Shown piece by piece: positions 26,005 through 33,754 of a DNA stretch of 64,000 bases (positions are counted from its first letter, which is position 1; each line of letters opens with the position of its first letter). Source of the stretch: Roseomonas xinghualingensis (GTDB lineage: Bacteria > Pseudomonadota > Alphaproteobacteria > Acetobacterales > Acetobacteraceae); assembly GCF_025791835.1 (NCBI RefSeq), contig NZ_JAOXLP010000005.1:1-64000 (forward strand), read 5' to 3'. Under the pieces are notes generated by a model that had not been told where the DNA came from, searched no databases, and saw only the letters and a program-made list of their open reading frames with translations. The position numbers were made by a program, and so were the translations under genes.

Positions 26005-27150
26005 TCAGGCCGCCGAGCCCAGCGCCCGGTCGGAGGGCTTGTTCCCCGGGGGTGGCGTGGGATGGCGCTCCAGGGCATGCCGCAGAAGAGCAGCCGAGCG
26101 GTACACGGCATGCACCATCTTGCTGTAGGGCACGAGCAGGAACAGGGCGAAGATCACGCCGAGATGCACCGCCAGCATCACGCCCATGGCCCCGGTGCTG
26201 CGGAACGCCAGCAGCAGCAGCCCGGTGAAGGCCGACAGGAACAGCAGCACCAGAAGCGCGTAATCCGCCCCCAGCAGGTTGCGCGCCGCAGGCGCCGGAT
26301 CGGAGACGATCTTCACCCAGATCAGCCCGGCCGTGCCGATCACCATGCCGACCCCACCCCAGGTGCCGAGCTGCACCGGCAGGCTCCAGAAGGGATAGGG
26401 CGCCGGATGCCCCATGATGTGGTCGTAGAAGGTCGCCGTGGTGGTGGAGGCAAAGCAGAGCATGAAGCCGTAGAACATGAAGTGGTGGAAGCGGCGACGA
26501 AGTTGCGAGAAGGCTTCATCCTTGTCGTTGCAGCCCCCTCCCCCACCACCGAGGTTCTTCAGCGTCAGGATGTCGTGCAGCGCAACGGCCAAGGGCTTCG
26601 CACGCTGCAGCTCATCCGCCCGCCCGCCCGTATCGCGCCAGAAGTTTCGGAAGCCCATGGCCAGCGCCACAAGCGCGAAGAGAGAGGTGCCGCCCGCCAG
26701 GGTCACCATCAGCCACCAGGGAATGACGCGGTAGAACGCGCCCGGCCCGATCTGCGGCTGGTAGAGCACGCTGGGATCGACCAGCGCCATGGTCATCAAC
26801 AGGGTGAGCGCGATGACCCCCGCGGTCGCGAGCGAAACCACCGTACCGTTGCGCTTGAACAGCCCCGCCAGCGGCCCGGGCCAAGCATATTCCTCATAGG
26901 TTTCGGCACGCACCTGGGCGAGCACCTGCGGCACATTGATATTGAAGGGATGCGGCGGCGCGTATTGGCACGCGTAGTAGCAGCCCTTGCAGTTGTGGCA
27001 GAGGTTCGCAATGTAGCTCAGGTCGCCGGTGGAGAATTCCCGGCGCATCGTCATCGCGGGAAAGACGGCGCAGAAGCCTTCGCAATAGCGGCAGGCGTTG
27101 CACACCTCCATCGCGCGGCGGGCATCGGTGGTCGCCTCAGTTTCGCGCAT
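26005..27150 (-). CDS. tcuB: Tricarballylate utilisation protein TcuB
   Basis: This 381-residue membrane iron-sulfur protein re-oxidises the FAD of TcuA and passes electrons to the quinone pool. Two Cys clusters near the N-terminus (CNACRYCEGFC and CHNCKGCYYACQ) bind [4Fe-4S] centres. Six or so hydrophobic helices follow, with His residues in RRFHHFMFYGFMLC that may hold haem. ATG 27150 overlaps the tcuA stop by 14 bases. The C-terminus is a short polar tail. Confidence 0.88.
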   Translation of the reverse strand: MRETEATTDARRAMEVCNACRYCEGFCAVFPAMTMRREFSTGDLSYIANLCHNCKGCYYACQYAPPHPFNINVPQVLAQVRAETYEEYAWPGPLAGLFKRNGTVVSLATAGVIALTLLMTMALVDPSVLYQPQIGPGAFYRVIPWWLMVTLAGGTSLFALVALAMGFRNFWRDTGGRADELQRAKPLAVALHDILTLKNLGGGGGGCNDKDEAFSQLRRRFHHFMFYGFMLCFASTTTATFYDHIMGHPAPYPFWSLPVQLGTWGGVGMVIGTAGLIWVKIVSDPAPAARNLLGADYALLVLLFLSAFTGLLLLAFRSTGAMGVMLAVHLGVIFALFLLVPYSKMVHAVYRSAALLRHALERHPTPPPGNKPSDRALGSAA

Positions 27151-28534
27151 TCCTCGCGGCCTCCCTGCCTGCGATCCGTCCGAAGACGGTGCCGATCGCC
27201 ATTCCAAAGCCGGCCAGATAACCCTTGCCGAGAATGGATCCGGCCATGATCTCGCCCGAGGCGAAGAGGTTCGCGCTGGGCTTTCCATTGTCCATCAGCA
27301 CGCGCGCATTCTCGTCCACCTTCACGCCGAGATAGGTGAAGGTGATGCCGGGGCGCAGCGGATAGCCGATGAAGGGCGGGTCGGTGATCGGCCGCGCCCA
27401 ATGCGTCTTCGGTGGCGTCAGCCCTTCGGTGCGGCAGCCATCCAGCCGGGTAGAGTTGAACTCGCCGGGCACACAGGCCGCGTTGAATTCCGCGACCGTC
27501 TTCTCCACCGCCGCCGGATCGAGGCCGAGCTTCACCGCCAGCTCACCCAGGCTATCCGCCTTGATGGCGGGGAAGACGGAGGGCATGAATAGCTTCTCGC
27601 TCTTCACGTCGATGATCGCATAGCCGATCTGGTCCGGTTGCTGCGCGACCAGGCGTCCCCAGATGGCGTAGCGCTTGGGCCAGACATCCTCGCCTTCGTC
27701 GTAGAAGCGCTCGCCGTTCTTGTTCACCACCACCGAGAAGGGCACGCAGTCCAACCGCGTGACGATGCCGCCATCGAATTTCGGCGCCCGCCCGTCGATG
27801 GCCACCGCATGGCCCTGGGTAGGATCGCCCACGGTTCCGACGCCCTGGTTCAGCAGGTTCCGCAGCACCTTTCCCTTGGCATAGGGGGTGCCCCGGATCA
27901 GGAAATTCTCTGCCGCCGGCCCCCAGGCCTCCTTCAGCCAGTCCAGATTGGCCTGGAAGCCTCCGGAGGAGGCGATCACAACCTTCGCGCGCACCGTCTC
28001 GGGGAAGCCGCGATGGTCGATCAGCACCTCCCGGACGAAGCCATCGTCCAGCTTCAGATCGACGGCCTCGGTGTCATAGAGGATGTCGATTCCGAGCCGT
28101 TCGGCGGTGGCGTAATAGGCGTTCACCAGGGCCTTACCGCCACCCAGGAAGAAGGCGTTGGTGCGCGAAAGGCTCAGCGTGCCGGAGAGCGAGGGCTGGA
28201 AGCGCACACCGCAGGCTTCCATGAAAGGAAGCGCATCCCGCGTCATCCGGATGGTCATGCGCGCCAGATGCTCGTCGGTCTGGCCGCCGGTCACGCGCAG
28301 CAGGTCGTCCCAGTACTCGTCTTCGAGATAGGCCTCTGTCAGCACGGAGGTCGGCTCGGTGTGCATGGTCCGCATGTTGCGCGTGTGCCGGCTGTTGCCG
28401 CCGCGGAAGGCTTTGGGCGCCGATTCGATCAACAGGACAGAGCAGCCTGCCTGGCGGGCGGTGACAGCCGCGCAAAGGGCGGCGTTGCCGCCGCCGATGA
28501 CCAGCACGTCCCAGACGCGCGAAAAGTCGGGCAT
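27137..28534 (-). CDS. tcuA: FAD-dependent tricarballylate dehydrogenase TcuA
   Basis: This 465-residue flavoprotein oxidises tricarballylate to cis-aconitate in the known system. An N-terminal FAD fingerprint (DVLVIGGGNAALCAAVTARQAG) is followed by the GGNSRHTRNMR segment typical of TcuA/fumarate-reductase-like flavoproteins. ATSGEI-type C-terminal motifs appear as LFASGEIMAGSILGKGYLAG. ATG 28534 was chosen from the position of the FAD motif; the frame upstream is noncoding. It heads the tcuA-tcuB-aldolase transcript. No TcuC permease is present; nearby Bug proteins may supply uptake. Confidence 0.87.
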   Translation of the reverse strand: MPDFSRVWDVLVIGGGNAALCAAVTARQAGCSVLLIESAPKAFRGGNSRHTRNMRTMHTEPTSVLTEAYLEDEYWDDLLRVTGGQTDEHLARMTIRMTRDALPFMEACGVRFQPSLSGTLSLSRTNAFFLGGGKALVNAYYATAERLGIDILYDTEAVDLKLDDGFVREVLIDHRGFPETVRAKVVIASSGGFQANLDWLKEAWGPAAENFLIRGTPYAKGKVLRNLLNQGVGTVGDPTQGHAVAIDGRAPKFDGGIVTRLDCVPFSVVVNKNGERFYDEGEDVWPKRYAIWGRLVAQQPDQIGYAIIDVKSEKLFMPSVFPAIKADSLGELAVKLGLDPAAVEKTVAEFNAACVPGEFNSTRLDGCRTEGLTPPKTHWARPITDPPFIGYPLRPGITFTYLGVKVDENARVLMDNGKPSANLFASGEIMAGSILGKGYLAGFGMAIGTVFGRIAGREAARNARN

Positions 28535-28553
28535 CGTTCCTGGCGCCTCTTTT

Positions 28554-28564
28554 CTGTATACCAG
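28554..28564. promoter_or_regulatory. Possible GntR/FCD operator in front of tcuA
   Basis: CTGTATACCAG contains the GTATAC core often seen in operators of FCD-type GntR regulators. It lies 20 bases upstream of tcuA, between tcuA and the GntR gene. A single near-palindrome is weak evidence. Confidence 0.25.
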
Positions 28565-28630
28565 CGGATACGATCTTGCCGGACAGCTTTCAAGACCCGT
28601 TTCGAACGGGTGCGGGCATGGAGGAGCCCT

Positions 28631-28650
28631 CCTCATCCGGGAGGATGAGG
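28631..28650 (-). terminator. Hairpin after the GntR gene
   Basis: CCTCATCC and GGATGAGG form a perfect 8-bp stem around GGGA, 31 bases past the GntR stop on the minus strand. There is no U-tract, so termination is only suggested. Confidence 0.35.
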
Positions 28651-28681
28651 CTTCCTGTACCGGCCTATGCTGATAGGCGGC

Positions 28682-29350
28682 CTATGCCGGCCGGGCTGGC
28701 TCGTGAGAAAGGCCGATCCGCGCACGGAACGCGTTGCGGATATGCGTGCGTGCCGCCCTCTCCGCATCCACCGGATTTCGGCTCGCAATCGCCTCGACGA
28801 TCGCCGCGTGCTCCGCGATCGCCTCGGCCCCGCGATTAGGCACGACAAGGGTGGTGCCCCCCAGCAAAGCCAGGGAAAGGCGCATATTCTCGAGCATGGT
28901 ATTGAGATAGCGATTGCGGGCCGAAAGGCAGATCTGGCGATGGAAGATGCGATTGGTTCCGGCCAGCGCCTGAGGATCAGCGAGAAGCGTTCGGTCCCGC
29001 TCTACCATCTCCCGCAGGATATCCACCTCGGTCATGGTCGCATGGATGGCAGCAAGGCCCGCTGCGGTGCCCTCCAGCACCTCCCGCATGTGGTAGAGTT
29101 CGGTCATCTGGCCATAGTCGAGGCGCGCCACCACCGCGCCATGATGCGGCTCATGTAGCACCAGGCCCTGTGCCTCCAGCCGCTTCAGCGCCTCCCGCAC
29201 CGGCGTGCGGCTGATGCGGAAACGATCAGCCAACTCTGTCTCTCGCAGGCGCGTGCCGGGCGGCAAGGTGCCGCTGTCGATCGCTTCCAGCAAAAGGTCA
29301 TAAGCCTCGGCCCCGGAGGAGCGGCTGGGTCGGGGCATCTTGGTGGGCAT
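28682..29350 (-). CDS. GntR-family transcriptional regulator, FCD subfamily
   Basis: This 222-residue protein has an N-terminal winged helix (about 12-75: GTRLRETELADRFRISRTPVREALKRLEAQGLV). The all-helical FCD ligand domain follows, with metal-ligand type residues (D-x-x-x-H near FHRQICLSARN and EHAAIVEAI, HIRNAF). It lies 147 bases upstream of tcuA on the same strand and probably controls the tcu operon in response to a carboxylate. ATG 29350 is preceded by GAGG with short spacing; ATG 29338 is possible. Confidence 0.88.
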   Translation of the reverse strand: MPTKMPRPSRSSGAEAYDLLLEAIDSGTLPPGTRLRETELADRFRISRTPVREALKRLEAQGLVLHEPHHGAVVARLDYGQMTELYHMREVLEGTAAGLAAIHATMTEVDILREMVERDRTLLADPQALAGTNRIFHRQICLSARNRYLNTMLENMRLSLALLGGTTLVVPNRGAEAIAEHAAIVEAIASRNPVDAERAARTHIRNAFRARIGLSHEPARPA

Positions 29351-29408
29351 GATCCTCACAGGCGAAGCACAGATTGCACCGCCGGCCAAGCGTGGGACAT
29401 CGGCGTGT

Positions 29409-29627
29409 TCAGGGCGGGTTGTAGGTGGTTCCGAACAGGGCCGCGATCCGGGCGCGAGAGGCGATGTCCGCAACCAGATCATTTCCCATAGGGGCATGAC
29501 AGAGGAAATGCCCCAGTTCCGCGCGCATCTGCCGCAAAGCTCGCTCGCGCCGGTCCGGAGGCAGCCTCTGTGCCGCGGCTTCAAGCGCCTGCGCGACCAG
29601 CCGGCTTAGCTCGTCTTGATCTGGCAT
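29409..29627 (-). CDS. Small helical protein, paralogue of the gene at 30748
   Basis: This 72-residue protein of unknown function has a central RLPPDRRERALRQMRAEL helix and then a HAPMG turn and a C-terminal AALFGTTYNPP. The same pattern (A-R/Q-x-P-P-x-x-R-E-x-A-L-R ... A-P ... T-Y-x-P) occurs in the protein at 30748, so the two are paralogues. There is no signal peptide or membrane segment. It is 58 bases from the GntR start on the same strand. Confidence 0.5.
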   Translation of the reverse strand: MPDQDELSRLVAQALEAAAQRLPPDRRERALRQMRAELGHFLCHAPMGNDLVADIASRARIAALFGTTYNPP

Positions 29628-30055
29628 GTGGGTATGGCGATCAGAGCTTCCTGCTTCACCGAAGTTTTCAGCAAGAAATACAGGTTGAGCACGCCGAAGG
29701 GAAAACGGCGCTGCTTCAGGTTGTGGAGTGAAGCCGACTGGCTCATGTTGAAAGCGTGAGTAGAACAGTTGGCAATACCTTACCTGCCAACAGCACACAC
29801 CCACCACTTCGACGGGCGTCCTCATTCTGCCCCATTTCCCCTCTAGCAAATTCCCTCAAGTCCATCATTCCACGTAACTTCAGTCTTCGGACGAACATTC
29901 CATCATGCCCGCATTGGGCCAGCCACTTGTGGTTCCTCCAGACTGGATTCACTTTCAGGCCAATCTGCCATCCATCACGCCATTGTTCCTCGCGCGTGAG
30001 CCTTCGGCAGTGCAGCATATCTCCCTTAGCGAACATTTCTCATGGAGCGGAGCGT
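29628..30055. other. Intergenic stretch of lower GC between divergent small genes
   Basis: This is the divergent spacer between the small paralogue (minus) and the winged-helix gene (plus). An open plus frame exists from 29756 but reads as Ser/Pro/His-rich noncoding translation without a ribosome binding site. Base composition is visibly less GC-rich than in the flanking operons. I see no clear operator. Confidence 0.4.
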
Positions 30056-30652
30056 ATGGCCGCCAGTCTCAAAATTTGGGACGATCAAGCACTGAAGCCT
30101 CAGCAAGCGGAAACCAATTTGGCTCCGAATGCTGGCTCCAATGCCGAGGCCGGACAGGCCGCCTTGCTCAAGGAGCTAACCCTCACCTGCGAGCGACTGC
30201 TCCGCACTGTTGAGGCCGGAGATCCCAACCGGGTGCCGACGCAGGGGCAGCCGGAGGAAGTGGGCTCACCGCGTCCACTTGCCAAGCTCGATAATAAGGA
30301 GCTGGCAGCCAGCCTGAAGCGCGTACAGCGGCTCCGCGCTCGCCGGCGCCGGACGGCACATAGCGAACTCTTCGAATGGCCAGCCTGGGACATGCTGCTG
30401 GATCTTGCCGCCGTCAGGGCGGAAGGGACTCATCTTACAGTCTCCGCCGTCTGCATTTCCTCAGGCGCACCACAGAGCACCGCCCTGCGGAAGCTGGCGG
30501 TGCTGGAGCGCGCCAATCTTGTGCGGCGTTATGCCCATGGATCAGATGGCCGTCGTGTCTGCGTGGCCCTGACAGACAGCGCACTCGAATTGGTCAGTAC
30601 AGCCATCAAAGAAGAGCGTGCCCTGTACCAGGAAATGGGCGCAATCCTGTAA
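30056..30652 (+). CDS. Winged-helix (MarR-like) DNA-binding protein
   Basis: This 198-residue protein has a flexible N-terminal half and a positively charged hinge (RVQRLRARRRR). A C-terminal winged-helix domain occupies about 110-198: WPAWDMLLDLAAVRA, then VSAVCISSGAPQSTALRKLAVLE (HTH), a wing NLVRRYAHGSDGRRVCVALT, and a last helix SALELVSTAIKEER. This is the order of MarR-type regulators. ATG 30056 was chosen with GGAGCGGAG upstream. It is flanked on both sides by paralogous small proteins on the opposite strand. Target genes are unknown. Confidence 0.65.
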   Translation: MAASLKIWDDQALKPQQAETNLAPNAGSNAEAGQAALLKELTLTCERLLRTVEAGDPNRVPTQGQPEEVGSPRPLAKLDNKELAASLKRVQRLRARRRRTAHSELFEWPAWDMLLDLAAVRAEGTHLTVSAVCISSGAPQSTALRKLAVLERANLVRRYAHGSDGRRVCVALTDSALELVSTAIKEERALYQEMGAIL

Positions 30653-30660
30653 ATCCTGTA

Positions 30661-30689
30661 CCCTGGTCTCGCAGCCTGCGCGACCAGGG
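30661..30689. terminator. Hairpin between convergent genes
   Basis: CCCTGGTC (30661-30668) pairs with GACCAGGG (30682-30689), with a further CGCA/TGCG inner stem after one mismatch. It begins 9 bases after the winged-helix stop. Confidence 0.55.
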
Positions 30690-30708
30690 CGCGACTGCGG
30701 CACAGCAT

Positions 30709-30735
30709 CCCCGCGATAGCCGAAGGCTGTCGGGG
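30709..30735. terminator. Second hairpin between convergent genes
   Basis: GATAGCC and GGCTGTC (one G-U pair) around GAA are extended by CCCC/GGGG arms. It lies 13 bases past the stop of the minus-strand small protein. Together with the hairpin at 30661 it probably insulates the two convergent genes. Confidence 0.45.
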
Positions 30736-30747
30736 GTATTCTGAAGC

Positions 30748-31023
30748 TCAGGATTCCTGCCCGGGGGCTTCGTCCGGCACCTCGGTGCTGCCGATAGCGG
30801 GCTGGTAGGTGGCAAGGGACGCAGCCAGGCACGCACGGACCCGCATTTCCTCCACGGGCCGGCCATGAAACGGCGCAGTGGTGAGCGTTCGCTCCATTTG
30901 TTCCCTCAGGACACGCAAGGCCTCTTCCCGCTGCGCCGGCGGGATGCGGGCGAGAACCCGGTCCACCGCGCGGGCCACGACGCGATGCATCGCGTCATCA
31001 CCTGACTGCGCCTCGTTCCGCAT
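30748..31023 (-). CDS. Small helical protein, paralogue of the gene at 29409
   Basis: This 91-residue protein (from ATG 31023; ATG 31065 would add 14 residues) has the helix VARAVDRVLARIPPAQREEA, then LRVLREQMERTL, TAPFHG and a C-terminal SLATYQPA. The pattern and spacing match the protein at 29409. A C-terminal acidic tail (EVPDEAPGQES) is extra. Unknown family, soluble, no signal peptide. Confidence 0.5.
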   Translation of the reverse strand: MRNEAQSGDDAMHRVVARAVDRVLARIPPAQREEALRVLREQMERTLTTAPFHGRPVEEMRVRACLAASLATYQPAIGSTEVPDEAPGQES

Positions 31024-31561
31024 ATTTTCTCTCGATTCCGAAACGTTATTCCAAAGGTTCGGCATAGAAGGACCCGATGCCTCACTGCAACAAGAGAAGG
31101 ATCAAGGTAGAACAGTATTTCCGGAGGAAATCTGGCGCAGCTGGTAAAATCGGCCGGACAGTGCGCAAGGTTTTCATATGACGCATCCGAAGCATGAATA
31201 CTAAAAACCATTCAGACCTCAAATCGAACTACAGAACAGTGCACCACTCACGAATATCCAGAAAAAATCATCAATCAATATGTTGAAGAAGAGTCTGGCA
31301 AGCGATGGATGGCAAGATCAGGCGCTTCCAGCCACTTGATCGCTCCCAAGCCAGTCGCGATAGTGGAACGGCTTTCATGTGCCGCCCCTGATATAGATCA
31401 GCGCGAGGCGAACGAACTCCAGGCGCGGCTTGTTGTCTCAAGCAACAAGCTAGGGAGGCGGAAGCGAGTTGAGCATTATTCCGCACAAATCTGAATGCGC
31501 CGGGTTTGTCGCACCTCGCAGCGCGGCCATCAGGTCATGAAATCGCCGCCTGGAAAGTAGA
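31024..31561. other. Lower-GC intergenic stretch, no gene supported
   Basis: The DNA between the paralogue and the next small gene is clearly AT-richer (runs such as AAAAAATCATCAATCAATAT). Short frames in it lack ribosome binding sites and recognisable protein. It may carry the promoter of the gene at 30748. Confidence 0.4.
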
Positions 31562-31744
31562 TCAGGCGCTGGTCGCCTGTGCCTTTTCCTTCGCGGCCCG
31601 GCTGTGAAGCACCTCCAGCATGGCCATGAGCGCGTTATCTGCCATATCGAGGCCCTTCATCCGCGCATGGGCGGCCAGACTCTCGATGATCTCAAGCGTC
31701 GCGCTCGAAGGCTGCGACGAGATCGTCGGCGACTGCGACATCAT
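31562..31744 (-). CDS. Small hypothetical protein
   Basis: This 60-residue protein starts at ATG 31744 with GGGGAG five bases ahead. The sequence is amphipathic-helical (SATLEIIESLAAHARMKGLD, then NALMAMLEVLHSRAAKEKAQ). No known domain is recognised. The good ribosome binding site and regular helix pattern favour a real gene. Confidence 0.4.
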   Translation of the reverse strand: MMSQSPTISSQPSSATLEIIESLAAHARMKGLDMADNALMAMLEVLHSRAAKEKAQATSA

Positions 31745-31968
31745 CAATCTCCCCGCGGTTTCCTTAGGAAACCCGTCTGTCATGCTCAGGACTTCCGCAG
31801 AATGTCTTAGACCGGGCCGCGCTCATCAATCGATCCCCCCCACCGCTCCGACACCCAAGGCCTAACCAGCCTCTGGCCGGTGGCACTCGGTGCGTCTGGG
31901 CATTCCTGGGGCGGTAAGCGCCGCCTTTAGGCTTCGGCATCTGCTTCGTAACGATTTCAGATGAAGCA

Positions 31969-31993
31969 GCCGTTGCACAGAGTGTGCAACGGC
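31969..31993. terminator. Perfect hairpin downstream of the esterase gene
   Basis: GCCGTTGCACA and TGTGCAACGGC form an 11-bp perfect stem with a GAG loop, 93 bases past the esterase stop (minus strand). A second inverted repeat, CTGCTTC/GAAGCAG (31941-31969), abuts it. The remaining DNA from 31745 to 32085 holds no supportable gene. Confidence 0.5.
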
Positions 31994-32085
31994 CAAAGTC
32001 TGGCGTTGACAGCGGATTCTCCCCTCTGTGTCACAAATGCATCACTGTGCTCCACACGCATCAAATCCGGAATGCAGGCCGCATG

Positions 32086-33231
32086 TCAGCGGCCCATCAA
32101 TCCAGCGGCCCTCAGCGCCTGCGCGATTGCGGCTCCGGGGCCCCGCTCCATTTGAACGCCAGCCCAGCCTGTCTCCACATAGGCAGGGCGCTGAGGATCG
32201 CGGCTCGCTGCTGGCGCTTCACGAGGCGCTTCGGCATGCAGGGCGACACCGGCGCTCTCCAGCCCCCAGAAATCCAGGATGTGGTGGGTGGAGGAGACGC
32301 CCACATCCAGCAGATAGGGTCCAGCGACGCCGCAACGCCCCTCCGCCTCGCCAGGATGAATCGGCACGCCATGGGCCATATCGGCGATGCGATGGCACTC
32401 CACCCAGGCCCTGCCATCCGCCCCCAGCCAGTGGCGCTGGTGATGGACGGCGGAGCGGAGCTCCTGGCTGGGCGGGCGGTTTCCGATCTGGTGAAGGTCG
32501 AGCCATTGTTTGACAATCTCATCCGCATTGTCCGGATGCACGGTGGCATCGGCCTCGCCGTGCCAGACAGCCACGCGGGGCCAGGGGCCAGAATGGGGGC
32601 TCGCCGCCCGCACCGCATCGCCACGGGCCGCCAGCGGCAAGGCTGCGGGCCGCCCCATGGCCGAGAAGGCCTCCCCCACCCCGCGCGCGGCGCCATAGGG
32701 CAGGCCGGCCACCACGGCGCCGGCGGCAAAGACCTCCGGATAGGTGGCCAGCATCACCGATGTCATGGCCCCGCCGGCTGAAAGCCCGGTGATGAAAACC
32801 TGCGCTGGGTCGAGCCCATGGGTACGCGTCAAATAATCGACCATCTGCCGGATGGAGAGCGCCTCGCCCGCATCCCGGGCGGTGTCACCCGGCTCGAACC
32901 AATTGAAGCAGAGATGGGCGTTGTTCGCCCGCCGCTGCTCCGGCAGCAGCAATGCGAAGCCAGAGCGTTCAGCCATGTCGGACCAGCCGCACCCCAGATC
33001 ATAGCCCGCCGCCGTCTGGGTGCAACCATGCAGCGCAACGACAAGGGGTGCCCCCTGGGGAAGATCGGGCGGCAGATAGGTGAGCATCCGCAGGCCGCCG
33101 GGATTGGTGCCAAACCCGACCACCTCGCTCAGCCTTCCATCGCCGGAGGGCTGCCGGGCCATGGTCCCCGCCGCGTGGCGGCGTTGCCTTTGGAGGCGAA
33201 CAAGTGCTGCGAGACCAAGTTTAGGGTTCAT
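32086..33231 (-). CDS. PHB-depolymerase-family esterase (LpqC-like)
   Basis: This 381-residue alpha/beta hydrolase starts at ATG 33231 after AGGAAAGG. Catalytic Ser lies in GLSAGGAM. The oxyanion region is LVVALHGCTQTAAGYD, and Asp and His candidates lie in VWHGEADATVHPDNAD and STHHILDFWG. The family includes PHB depolymerases, feruloyl esterases and acetylxylan esterases. No clear signal peptide is seen; the basic N-terminus (RLQRQRRHAAG) suggests a cytoplasmic or granule-bound form. It is divergent from an OxyR-like regulator. Confidence 0.85.
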   Translation of the reverse strand: MNPKLGLAALVRLQRQRRHAAGTMARQPSGDGRLSEVVGFGTNPGGLRMLTYLPPDLPQGAPLVVALHGCTQTAAGYDLGCGWSDMAERSGFALLLPEQRRANNAHLCFNWFEPGDTARDAGEALSIRQMVDYLTRTHGLDPAQVFITGLSAGGAMTSVMLATYPEVFAAGAVVAGLPYGAARGVGEAFSAMGRPAALPLAARGDAVRAASPHSGPWPRVAVWHGEADATVHPDNADEIVKQWLDLHQIGNRPPSQELRSAVHHQRHWLGADGRAWVECHRIADMAHGVPIHPGEAEGRCGVAGPYLLDVGVSSTHHILDFWGLESAGVALHAEAPREAPAASRDPQRPAYVETGWAGVQMERGPGAAIAQALRAAGLMGR

Positions 33232-33754
33232 CGGGTTCACCTTTCCTCTGCCCGGGGCAGTCCCCGATCAGCAGGCCTTTCGGCCAAACATCATGCTGCA
33301 GTGCAACATGGGGAGGGTGGAGCCTCAGGGTAAGGTCGCAGCGCACCGAGCTACCGGATCACGCCCCTGTTCCGCGTCAAAACTCTGGTGGGCCGGATCG
33401 TGGGCACCTTGCCCTACGCTGCTCAATGGCGACACAGGCTTGAAAATGGCTACGGTGACGTTCCTGCTCTTCGCGCCGGCCAGCCCGATAGGGCGATAAG
33501 CCCTGGCAGGCTGGATGGCGCGCTTGCCCCGCAGTCAAACGTGGTGAGATAAGTGCCAATATGTATACGCGGGGGAACGTCGAACAGGACGCCAAGCCGG
33601 GCGGGACATCCATCTCGCCCCAAATGTCTGGCTTCCTCCTCGTCCCGCCATTCCCATCCCTACGGAGGTCCAAGAGGGCGCCGAAGGAAATCTGCACTCG
33701 CCAGTATCTTTCGCTCGGCAGCGCCGTAGCGAGGGGACGAGGAAACCGAACACC
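33232..33754. other. Divergent intergenic region, no gene supported
   Basis: This region separates the esterase from the LysR gene. A minus-strand open frame (33377-34102) lies mostly over the LysR gene and is a shadow. I could not find a clear LysR-type T-N11-A palindrome by eye. Confidence 0.4.

Noticed and set aside
25225-27249. A 674-codon plus-strand frame opposite tcuB and the aldolase
   Set aside because: Antisense shadow of two clear genes; its translation is charged low-complexity sequence without motifs.
31941-31993. Nested repeats considered as an attachment site or CRISPR remnant
   Set aside because: They are inverted, not direct and spaced, and fit hairpins downstream of the esterase gene.
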